From assembly GCA_905182825.1 (NCBI GenBank), contig CAJJDJ010000125.1, forward strand, positions 1 to 6,496: DNA of 6,496 nucleotides, in the 5' to 3' direction. This DNA comes from Thiotrichaceae bacterium UBA7359 (GTDB lineage Bacteria; Pseudomonadota; Gammaproteobacteria; Eutrophobiales; Eutrophobiaceae). The stretch's first letter is position 1, and each line of letters starts with the position of its first letter. Of the stretch, positions 1-5,707 are shown one piece after another. The position numbers were made by a program, and so were the translations under genes. The notes under the pieces were generated by a model. The model saw nothing but the letters and a program-made list of their open reading frames with translations, did not search any database and had not been told where the DNA came from.

Positions 1-970
1 GTTTAATATCATGCCAACCGTTATAGAGCGCGGGACGTATCAAATCATTCATAGCTGCATCAACAATTGCAAAACTATGATCTTCAGCTTTATTTAAATA
101 TTCTACTTTCGTTAACAACACCCCAGCATTACCGACTATACTGCGACCCGGTTCTATAATAATTTCGAAATCTTTATTATTTATAGTACTTATAATTGCT
201 TCAATATACTCGTTTCTAGTTGGTGGTTCTTCACCTTGATAATTAATACCAAGTCCGCCGCCAAGATCTATATGCATAAAAGTAATATCAGATCGTTTCA
301 GCTGTTCAATTAACTCTAGAACTTTAAGTAATGCATCTTTAAAAGGTTCTAATGTTGTTATCTGTGAACCAATATGAAAATCAACACCTTTGATTATGAT
401 GTTAGGTAACCCTAAAGCTAATTCATATGCTGCTATGGCATTCTGAAATGCTATTCCAAATTTATTATCTTTTAAACCAGTTGAAATGTAAGGATGTGTT
501 TTAGCGTCGACATCCGGATTCACTCTTAATGATACAGGCGCATTAACATCCATTTTTTTTGCAACTTCATTGAGTCGTATTAATTCATTGACTGATTCAA
601 CATTAAAACATTTGATACCTTTGTGCAGCGCTGCTCGCATTTCATCTTCCCGTTTTCCTACACCGGAAAAAACAATTTTATCTGGCCTACCACCTGCATG
701 GAGTACACGTTCTAATTCTCCAATTGAAACGATATCGAAGCCTGATCCTAGCTTAACCAATATATTTAACAATCCAATATTCGAATTAGCTTTGACCGCA
801 TAACATACCAGATGCTTTTGTGAGTTCAATGCTCTATCAAATTCTAACCATCTCGTTTCGATAGCTTTCCGAGAATAAACATAGCAAGGCGTGCCAAATT
901 GACCGGCAATTTCTGTCAATGGAACCTCTTCGACATGTAACAAACCATTCTTATAGCTAAACTCCGACAT
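1..970 (-). CDS. lysA: Diaminopimelate decarboxylase, C-terminus cut by window edge
   Basis: LysA is a cytoplasmic PLP enzyme that decarboxylates meso-diaminopimelate to L-lysine, the last step of lysine synthesis. About 323 residues are present, starting MSEFSYKNGL. The fold-type III alanine-racemase-like barrel is clear. CYAVKANSN carries the PLP lysine (K60), HIGSQ lies at 199-203, the phosphate-binding GGGLG at 237-241 and EPGRS at 273-277. Family members are about 415-420 residues, so roughly 90 residues are missing, including the conserved C-E-S-x-D active-site region of the partner subunit. This loss is due to the window edge and not to a mutation. The ATG at 970-968 is the only sensible start, because the next in-frame codons upstream are ATC, TTA and the TGA stop of lptM. 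No Shine-Dalgarno sequence is visible, so translation is probably coupled to lptM. dapF commonly follows lysA in relatives and may lie off the left edge; that is inference. Confidence 0.97.
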   Translation of the reverse strand, partial: MSEFSYKNGLLHVEEVPLTEIAGQFGTPCYVYSRKAIETRWLEFDRALNSQKHLVCYAVKANSNIGLLNILVKLGSGFDIVSIGELERVLHAGGRPDKIVFSGVGKREDEMRAALHKGIKCFNVESVNELIRLNEVAKKMDVNAPVSLRVNPDVDAKTHPYISTGLKDNKFGIAFQNAIAAYELALGLPNIIIKGVDFHIGSQITTLEPFKDALLKVLELIEQLKRSDITFMHIDLGGGLGINYQGEEPPTRNEYIEAIISTINNKDFEIIIEPGRSIVGNAGVLLTKVEYLNKAEDHSFAIVDAAMNDLIRPALYNGWHDIK

Positions 971-976
971 GATTAA

Positions 977-1123
977 TCAGTCGGTGTTGGAAAAGTCGGA
1001 AATAAGAGTATTCGCCTCGGGAAGCAAATAAAGATCACCTTTTTGTCCGCAGGCAAAAACACTCGATAGCAACATAAGTATCATTCCCACTCTGATTATC
1101 TTTGCTTTATTATTTTTTTTCAT
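977..1123 (-). CDS. lptM: Small outer-membrane lipoprotein LptM (YifL/LppL family)
   Basis: This 48-residue protein has a basic N-terminus (MKKNNKAK), a hydrophobic stretch at about residues 9-24 and the lipobox V-F-A-C with the lipidated cysteine at 25. After the cysteine comes GQKGDLYLLP, which matches the family signature CG-x-KG-x-LYxP. Known LptM proteins help the LPS translocon LptD/LptE mature at the outer membrane. Glycine at +2 rather than aspartate fits outer-membrane sorting. I chose the ATG at 1123 over one at 1177: it has an AGAGG ribosome site 8 nt upstream and places the signal peptide at the very N-terminus, whereas the longer form would add 18 acidic or neutral residues in front of it. 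The protein is shorter than the E. coli one (67 residues) and lacks the Pro-rich tail. It lies directly upstream of lysA, as in pseudomonads. Confidence 0.88.
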   Translation of the reverse strand: MKKNNKAKIIRVGMILMLLSSVFACGQKGDLYLLPEANTLISDFSNTD

Positions 1124-1149
1124 CTTGTTAACCTCTAGATCGTTCACTG

Positions 1150-1177
1150 ATTCTATGAGCATAGCAAAATATAGCAA
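1150..1177 (-). promoter_or_regulatory. Candidate sigma-70 promoter for lptM-lysA
   Basis: Read on the minus strand, TTGCTA (1177-1172, 4/6 to consensus) is followed after 16 bp by TAGAAT (1155-1150, 5/6). This would start transcription about 20 bases before the lptM ribosome site. The -35 element lies in one copy of a 9-bp tandem repeat. The match is moderate and the background is AT-rich, so chance is possible. Confidence 0.35.
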
Positions 1178-1179
1178 AA
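1161..1179. repeat. Tandem 9-bp direct repeat in lptM promoter region
   Basis: ATAGCAAAA occurs at 1161-1169 and again at 1171-1179, a 10-bp period (about one helical turn), in the spacer between the divergent lptM and esterase genes. It overlaps the proposed lptM -35 element. It may be a regulator site or a chance AT-rich repeat. Confidence 0.45.
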
Positions 1180-1195
1180 GGAAAAATGACTTGAA

Positions 1196-1225
1196 TTGAA
1201 TTAGTACTGTCTGAGAGGATATATC
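1196..1225 (+). promoter_or_regulatory. Weak candidate promoter for the esterase gene
   Basis: TTGAAT (1196-1201, 4/6) and TATATC (1220-1225, 4/6) are separated by 18 bp and lie 26 bp before the ATG of the plus-strand esterase. The ribosome site is a poor CAGG at 1241-1244. No better pair was found in the 128-bp divergent spacer. Confidence 0.25.
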
Positions 1226-1251
1226 ATCAATATTTATAAACAGGTTTCAAA

Positions 1252-1914
1252 ATGACATCACTAGAAGCTATAGTAATTGAGCCCAAAGCTACACATAAGG
1301 CAAGTATTATCTGGTTACATGGACTTGGAGCAGATGGCCATGATTTTGAATCTATCGTTCCAGAGCTAGGTTTACCTGATAACCTAGGCATCCGTTTTAT
1401 CTTTCCAAATGCCCCGAAACGTTCTGTCACAATCAATGGTGGAATGTCTATGCGTGCTTGGTATGACGTTAAATCACCTACTTTTAATGAGCAAGAAGAC
1501 TCTGAATCAATTATTGACTCATCAATATTAATCGACAAATATATCAATGCTGAAATCGAAGCAGGGATTGAATCTAATAAAATTATTCTCGCAGGGTTTT
1601 CCCAAGGTGGAGTAATCACACTACATGCGGGGTTACGTTTCCCAAAACCACTAGCTGGATTATTGGCTCTATCATGCTACTTAGCCTTACCCAGTCAGCT
1701 AGAAAATGAAGCTATTGCAGAAAAAAGTATGCCGATAATGATGACACACGGCGTGTCTGATCCGGTTATTCCTTTTGAACAAGGACGAGCATCTTCTGAA
1801 ATATTAAAAAAACATGGTTACTTAGTAGAATGGCATAAGTATACGATGCAACATTCTGTCTGCCTTGAAGAAATTACTACAATAGGAGTATGGATAAAAC
1901 GGTTAATGTCTTAA
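1252..1914 (+). CDS. Alpha/beta-hydrolase carboxylesterase (phospholipase/carboxylesterase family, EstB/YpfH-like)
   Basis: This is a 220-residue cytoplasmic serine hydrolase of the acyl-protein thioesterase/carboxylesterase family; Pseudomonas carboxylesterase EstB is about 218 residues, so it is full length. Family landmarks are in order: WLHGLGADGHDF at 21-32 (oxyanion-hole strand), FPNAP at 51-55, VTINGG-M-MRAWYD at 59-72 and the nucleophile elbow GFSQGG with Ser117. The catalytic Asp170 lies in HGVSDPVIP and His201 in MQHSVCLEE, so the triad is complete. No signal peptide is seen. The family hydrolyses short-chain carboxyl esters, and some members remove acyl groups from proteins or lysophospholipids; the substrate cannot be told from sequence. 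The ATG at 1252 sits 7 nt after a weak CAGG. The gene is divergent from lptM and its stop overlaps the stop of the convergent rhlB. Confidence 0.95.
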   Translation: MTSLEAIVIEPKATHKASIIWLHGLGADGHDFESIVPELGLPDNLGIRFIFPNAPKRSVTINGGMSMRAWYDVKSPTFNEQEDSESIIDSSILIDKYINAEIEAGIESNKIILAGFSQGGVITLHAGLRFPKPLAGLLALSCYLALPSQLENEAIAEKSMPIMMTHGVSDPVIPFEQGRASSEILKKHGYLVEWHKYTMQHSVCLEEITTIGVWIKRLMS

Positions 1915-3191
1915 GTTCTATTTGCGCTCGGTTTATTTGAGTTTTTTTGTGGCCGGCGTCTTCCTGCTTTTTTCTTATGTTTAGAATGCGTTTGTTCATG
2001 ATGTTTTCTTTTAACTGGTGCTTCTGGTATTAATAGTAAATCCTCTGTTATTTGAGCGGTCGGTATCTGGTAACCTATATAAGCTTCAATATCCATCAAA
2101 GAATAAATATAATCTTCACAACCAAAACTAACAGCGTCACCACTTGCGCCAGCACGCGCCGTTCTGCCGATTCTATGTACATAGTCTTCTGAATTCTGTG
2201 GCAGATCATAATTAAACACATGACTCACATCAGGGATATGTAGTCCCCTCGCTGCAAGATCAGTTGCAACTAAAGCGGCTAATTCACCATTAGAGAATTC
2301 ATTAAACAGTCTTTGTCGTTTCTTTTGTGGAACATCTCCAGATAAAATTGCAGATTTTATACTGTTTCCTTCCAAGTATGACCAAACCTTCTCAGCAACA
2401 CGCTTTGTATTAACAAATATTATAGTCCTATGTGGTACTATTTTTTTTAATAACCCGAGTAACAATGGGATTTTTTCATCATTGGCAACATGATAAAGCA
2501 CTTGAGTAACTTTATCGGCAGTCACTTGATCCGGATTAATTTTAACTAATGTCGGACTATTCATGTGTTCATATGCCAATTCTAGAACTCTGTGCGATAA
2601 CGTCGCTGAGAACAGCATATTCAGACGTTTCTCAGGTTTTGGCATACGTCGAAGGAGATAACGAATATCGGTAATAAAACCAAGATCAAACATGCGATCC
2701 GCCTCATCCAAAACAACAATTTCTATATTCTTTAATTTATAAACCCCTTGTTTGAAATAATCGATTAATCGACCTGGTGTTCCGATTAATATATCCACAC
2801 CATTTGCTAATTGAGCACGTTGTTTCTCATAATCAATACCACCGTAAACAAGACTCAGTTTTAGTCCACAATACTTATTGAATGTTTCTGCATCTTTATG
2901 TATTTGAATCGCTAATTCCCGTGTTGGCGCAACTATTAATGCACGTAAGTCACCATCGGTTCCTGCTGGCTTATTGAGCAAGAAATGAAAAGTCGAGAGT
3001 AAAAAGGCTGCCGTTTTTCCAGTACCTGTCTGAGCTTGTCCGGCAATATCATGGCCATCCAGTATCAATGGTAGGCATTCTCCCTGAATAGGTGTACATT
3101 CCTTGAATCCGATACTATCTAATACCTTTAATAGACGATCGTCTAAAGCGAACTGCTTGAATTCAGGGGTGCTCGTTTTTATTGATTTCAT
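1911..3191 (-). CDS. rhlB: ATP-dependent DEAD-box RNA helicase RhlB
   Basis: This 426-residue helicase matches the RhlB subgroup (421 residues in E. coli), which unwinds RNA for the RNase E degradosome in enterics. The motifs are complete: Q motif with TPIQ at 33-36, Walker A AQTGTGKT at 53-60, APTRELA at 88-94, TPGR at 138-141, DEAD at 162-165, SAT at 195-197, IFVNT at 258-262, TDLAARG at 310-316 and HRIGRTAR at 339-346. The subgroup-typical AGQAQTGTGKT and RRMPKPEKRLNMLFSATLS follow E. coli RhlB closely. The last 38 residues or so form a Lys/Arg/His-rich, probably disordered RNA-binding tail. The ATG at 3191 has only a weak GGA upstream, but the protein aligns from its first residues (EFKQFALDD). 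Whether this organism has an RNase E scaffold that binds it is unknown. It is divergent from trxA, as in E. coli. Confidence 0.97.
   Translation of the reverse strand: MKSIKTSTPEFKQFALDDRLLKVLDSIGFKECTPIQGECLPLILDGHDIAGQAQTGTGKTAAFLLSTFHFLLNKPAGTDGDLRALIVAPTRELAIQIHKDAETFNKYCGLKLSLVYGGIDYEKQRAQLANGVDILIGTPGRLIDYFKQGVYKLKNIEIVVLDEADRMFDLGFITDIRYLLRRMPKPEKRLNMLFSATLSHRVLELAYEHMNSPTLVKINPDQVTADKVTQVLYHVANDEKIPLLLGLLKKIVPHRTIIFVNTKRVAEKVWSYLEGNSIKSAILSGDVPQKKRQRLFNEFSNGELAALVATDLAARGLHIPDVSHVFNYDLPQNSEDYVHRIGRTARAGASGDAVSFGCEDYIYSLMDIEAYIGYQIPTAQITEDLLLIPEAPVKRKHHEQTHSKHKKKAGRRRPQKNSNKPSANRT
1926..1948 (+). terminator. Weak candidate intrinsic terminator for the esterase gene
   Basis: Just past the esterase stop, CTCGG and TTGAG (1927-1931 and 1937-1941) can pair in RNA through three Watson-Crick and two G-U pairs around a 5-nt loop, followed by seven Ts (1942-1948). 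The stem is poor. The T-run also encodes lysine and asparagine codons of RhlB on the other strand, which may be the sole reason it exists. Confidence 0.22.
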
Positions 3192-3264
3192 ATATTTGTC
3201 CGGAAATTTAGAGACGTGTGAGTAGATATTTAATGGCTAACGGATATCCAATAAAAAACAAACT

Positions 3265-3296
3265 TGCAATTAATCTCTAATTTCGTTGAAATTGCA
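3265..3296. repeat. 7-bp inverted repeat in the rhlB/trxA divergent spacer
   Basis: TGCAATT (3265-3271) and AATTGCA (3290-3296) form a perfect inverted repeat with 18 bp between. A weak sigma-70-like pair for trxA overlaps it: TTGCAA at 3264-3269 and TGAAAT at 3287-3292, 17-bp spacer, each 4/6. It could be an operator between the divergent genes. The rest of this 138-bp spacer shows no convincing rhlB promoter. Confidence 0.35.
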
Positions 3297-3329
3297 TCCT
3301 CAAATAAAAAAACAAGGATAACAAGTTAA

Positions 3330-3656
3330 ATGAGTGAAAGTATATTACATGTTACAGACTCAAGCTTTGAAGATGAAGTTTTAAAATCAGAATTACCAGT
3401 AATCTTAGATTTTTGGGCCGAATGGTGCGGTCCTTGTAAAATGATTGCTCCTATTCTTGATCAAATTGCAGATCAATATAAAAACAAATTAATAGTTGCC
3501 AAAATAAACATCGATGACAATCAAGGCACACCCGCTACCTATGGCGTCAGAGGAATACCAACACTTATATTGTTTAAAAATGGCGAAACTGTTGCAACTA
3601 AGGTTGGAGCCGTATCAAAATCTCAGCTAGAAGCTTTTATCGATACCAATATTTAG
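3330..3656 (+). CDS. trxA: Thioredoxin 1
   Basis: This is a 108-residue cytoplasmic thioredoxin, the same length class as E. coli TrxA (109 with the initiator Met). It reduces disulfides in proteins such as ribonucleotide reductase and is itself recycled by thioredoxin reductase with NADPH. The active site WCGPC places the redox cysteines at 33 and 36. The buried Asp27 and Lys58 that tune the nucleophilic cysteine and the cis-proline Pro77 (GIPT) are all present, so it should be active. The start is supported by AAGGA at 3314-3318, 11 nt before the ATG, and by family length. It lies between divergent rhlB and downstream rho, the same order as in E. coli. No terminator follows, so readthrough into rho is possible. 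Confidence 0.98.
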   Translation: MSESILHVTDSSFEDEVLKSELPVILDFWAEWCGPCKMIAPILDQIADQYKNKLIVAKINIDDNQGTPATYGVRGIPTLILFKNGETVATKVGAVSKSQLEAFIDTNI

Positions 3657-3668
3657 TAATGGTATAAA
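3640..3668 (+). promoter_or_regulatory. Candidate extended -10 promoter upstream of rho
   Basis: TGG then TATAAA (3660-3668) makes an extended -10 element (TGn plus 5/6 TATAAT). TCGATA (3640-3645, 4/6) lies exactly 17 bp upstream of the -10, inside the last codons of trxA. Transcription from here would give rho a leader of roughly 165-170 nt. Confidence 0.4.
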
Positions 3669-3730
3669 ATTAACTGGACGTATCATAAAACGCATGCTAA
3701 TTTAGTCAGGCAGGTTAAGTAAAAATCTAA

Positions 3731-3761
3731 TAAATCATAATTAAACCCTCTTAAATCATAA
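3731..3761. repeat. 10-bp direct repeat upstream of rho
   Basis: TAAATCATAA occurs at 3731-3740 and again at 3752-3761, a 21-bp period (two helical turns on the same DNA face). It lies 23 bp upstream of the TTGACA box of the proximal candidate rho promoter. It may be a binding site for an activator or an AT-rich UP-like element. Its role is unknown. Confidence 0.5.
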
Positions 3762-3783
3762 AATACAAATTCACTTTTTAGTT

Positions 3784-3815
3784 TTGACAGACGACACTCG
3801 TCTATAAACTATAAT
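3784..3815 (+). promoter_or_regulatory. Candidate rho promoter with 20-bp spacer holding a palindrome
   Basis: A perfect TTGACA (3784-3789) and a perfect TATAAT (3810-3815) lie 20 bp apart, 3 bp more than optimal. The spacer region contains the perfect inverted repeat AGACGA-CAC-TCGTCT (3789-3803). Alternative -10 boxes at normal spacing are poor (TAAACT at 15 bp, AACTAT at 17 bp). Transcription would begin near 3822, giving a leader of only about 21 nt. Confidence 0.5.
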
Positions 3816-3842
3816 TTTTATTTTTATCAACACTCAAAGTCT

Positions 3843-5099
3843 ATGAATCTAACCGAACTAAAACAAAAACCAGCCTCAGAACTTGTTTCTCTCTCTTCTC
3901 AACTTGGTCTCGATAATTTAGCCCGTAATCGTAAGCAAGATGTCATTTTTGAAATATTAAAAGCCCAAGCAAAAAAAGGAGAAGATATTTATGGCGATGG
4001 GGTATTAGAAATACTTCAAGATGGATTTGGCTTTTTACGTTCGGCGGGTAGTTCTTACCTTGCAGGGCCAGATGATATATATGTTTCACCGAGCCAAATA
4101 AGGCGTTTTAACCTACGTACTGGTGATAATATTTCAGGCAAGATCAGGCCGCCAAAAGATGGCGAACGCTACTTCGCACTTCTCAAGATTAACGAAATTA
4201 ATTTTGAAACTCCAGAAAAAGCCAAAGGTAAAATATTATTTGAAAACCTGACACCACTATTTGCTAATGAACGATTAACCCTTGAACAGGGTAATGGTAG
4301 CACTGAAGATTTAACTCCTCGAATTATTGACCTTGCGTCACCTATCGGAAGAGGTCAACTTGGATTAATTGTTTCTCCACCGAAAGCCGGTAAAACGATG
4401 ATACTTCAAAGTATTGCACAGTCGATTGCCCACAATCACCCAGAAGTTCATCTGATCGTACTCTTAATCGATGAGCGTCCGGAAGAAGTAACTGAAATGG
4501 AACGTTCGGTGCGCGGTGAAGTTATATCCAGTACTTTTGATGAACCAGCTAGCCGTCATGTTCAAGTGGCAGAGATGGTGATCGAACGAGCTAAACGTTT
4601 AACCGAGCATAAAAGAGATGTTGTCATTTTGCTTGATTCAATTACGCGATTAGCACGCGCCTATAACACCGTGATCCCTGCTTCTGGAAAAGTCCTTACC
4701 GGTGGTGTTGATGCAAACGCATTACAAAGGCCAAAACGTTTCTTTGGTGCAGCGCGTAACATCGAAGAGGGTGGCAGCTTAACTATTATTGCTACTGCAC
4801 TAATCGATACCGGCTCACGAATGGATGATGTGATCTACGAAGAATTTAAAGGTACTGGCAACATGGAATTGCATCTAGACCGAACAATTGCGGAAAAGCG
4901 TCTCTACCCAGCCATCAATATTAACCGTTCGGGTACTCGACGCGAAGAATTATTGACCAATGAAAGTGAGCTACAAAAAATATGGATATTACGTAAGCTA
5001 CTTCATCCCATGGAAGAACTCGCCGCTATGGAGTTTATGTTAGAACGATTAAAGGCTACTAAAAATAATGCTGCGTTCTTCGAAGCAATGAAGAGATAA
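3843..5099 (+). CDS. rho: Transcription termination factor Rho
   Basis: Rho is a hexameric RNA-dependent ATPase that loads on C-rich unstructured RNA and dislodges RNA polymerase. The 418 residues align without gaps to E. coli Rho (419). The helical N-terminal domain is followed by the RNA-binding cold-shock-like fold with GFGFLR at 61-66, Tyr80 and the ERYF segment near 108-111. The ATPase core has Walker A PPKAGKT (179-185), catalytic Glu211 in DERPEE, Walker B LLDS ending at 265-266, the Q-loop near 280-290 (GKVLTGGVDANAL), the R-loop KGTGN (about 322-326) and an arginine finger in NRSGTRREE (R366). Residues known to contact bicyclomycin look conserved. One oddity is Leu at 173 where E. 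coli has Arg (GRGQ-L-GLIV). The ATG at 3843 is set by alignment (MNLTELK); no clear ribosome site precedes it. The enteric leader peptide rhoL is absent. Confidence 0.99.
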   Translation: MNLTELKQKPASELVSLSSQLGLDNLARNRKQDVIFEILKAQAKKGEDIYGDGVLEILQDGFGFLRSAGSSYLAGPDDIYVSPSQIRRFNLRTGDNISGKIRPPKDGERYFALLKINEINFETPEKAKGKILFENLTPLFANERLTLEQGNGSTEDLTPRIIDLASPIGRGQLGLIVSPPKAGKTMILQSIAQSIAHNHPEVHLIVLLIDERPEEVTEMERSVRGEVISSTFDEPASRHVQVAEMVIERAKRLTEHKRDVVILLDSITRLARAYNTVIPASGKVLTGGVDANALQRPKRFFGAARNIEEGGSLTIIATALIDTGSRMDDVIYEEFKGTGNMELHLDRTIAEKRLYPAININRSGTRREELLTNESELQKIWILRKLLHPMEELAAMEFMLERLKATKNNAAFFEAMKR

Positions 5100-5268
5100 T
5101 TAGCGTAGCTAATTTATACATTTCATATTGCCTTATCTCAGCGACAATCTTTATATTTTAGGATGTGCTGGATTTTAAAAGCTGATAGTTAGCTTACTCG
5201 TAGTCCTGTAGATGTTTTTCAGTCTATCCTTCAATGAAATTAATTACTAGTTTCATGAAGAGATAATT
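5088..5268. repeat. 14-bp direct repeat: rho 3' end copied downstream
   Basis: ATGAAGAGATAATT occurs at 5088-5101, spanning the last two codons and stop of rho, and again at 5255-5268. The copies are 167 bp apart, and the match stops sharply on both sides apart from a partial GC/TAA similarity downstream. Confidence 0.6.
5098..5123 (+). terminator. AT-rich hairpin at the rho stop codon, possible weak terminator
   Basis: AATTAGC (5098-5104) and GCTAATT (5108-5114) form a perfect 7-bp stem with a GTA loop that starts inside the TAA stop of rho. A T-rich but interrupted stretch follows (TATACATTT). With only two G-C pairs and no clean T-run it would be a weak terminator, though it is the only hairpin near the rho stop. 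It might instead protect the mRNA 3' end. Confidence 0.35.
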
Positions 5269-5707
5269 GCATCATAATAAATGTATGTAATTCTTCTCAA
5301 AAGTTCGTTTCAGATGCTAAATTTCATCTAGTGATACTCTAGACTTATCTTTTACTTGAGGATAAAGTCAAAACCACTTTATTTATAAATCTATTAATAA
5401 AGATACATTACCTATTTTAAACGACTTTTAATTTGTATAGTGAATCAGATAATCTATTACAAACTAAAAGTATTGTTCGAAATAGTTTCTCTTAAATATG
5501 TGCATTATTTTTTACTATTGAATTATTGCACTAACATTGATGGGAATAAAATAATTTATCCTAACTATATTTTTTTAGTATCAATTAAAGCCAGATGTGT
5601 AAAATGAATTATATTATTCAATGAAATTTTGTTCTTTAAAGTCACCTGTATTATTTTTATTATTACTAGCTTACTAATCACTATATATAATACTGTTAAT
5701 GATAGAC
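5100..5707. other. AT-rich intergenic region with no convincing gene
   Basis: About 600 bases between convergent rho and groEL. I read all three plus frames and scanned the minus strand: stops are dense, and the longest open stretch (5401-5607, plus, 68 codons, no ATG) has an AT-driven composition and no ribosome site. Small structures are present: an imperfect TCAATGAAA/TTTCATGA inverted repeat (5231-5258), CTTTATT/AATAAAG (5377-5383/5396-5402) and a direct repeat TTCAATGAAATT (5230-5241 and 5617-5628). No tRNA, rRNA or known small RNA is recognised. It may be a decayed gene, a long 3' UTR or an unrecognised RNA. Confidence 0.6.

Noticed and set aside
570..803. Plus-strand ORF of 77 codons
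   Set aside because: It lies entirely antisense to lysA, whose frame has clear family motifs; no ribosome site or recognisable domain.
1124..1177. Longer lptM start at 1177 adding 18 residues
   Set aside because: It would bury the lipoprotein signal peptide behind an acidic/neutral extension, and the ATG at 1123 has a good AGAGG site.
1227..1619. Minus-strand ORF of 130 codons opposite the esterase
   Set aside because: Mirror frame of a gene with a complete catalytic triad; no known motif.
3670..3718. Imperfect TTAACTG / CAGGTTAA pairing after trxA as a terminator
   Set aside because: The stem has a bulge and a 34-nt loop and no T-run follows; not a credible intrinsic terminator.
5342..5369. 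GACTTATC / GATAAAGTC imperfect hairpin in the rho-groEL gap
   Set aside because: One-base bulge, low G-C content and no T-run; common by chance in such AT-rich DNA.
5401..5607. Open plus-strand stretch of 68 codons after rho (possible GTG start at 5440, 55 residues)
   Set aside because: No ATG, no Shine-Dalgarno, residue content dominated by I/Y/L/K/F as expected from AT-rich DNA, and one such run is not surprising over six frames of this gap.
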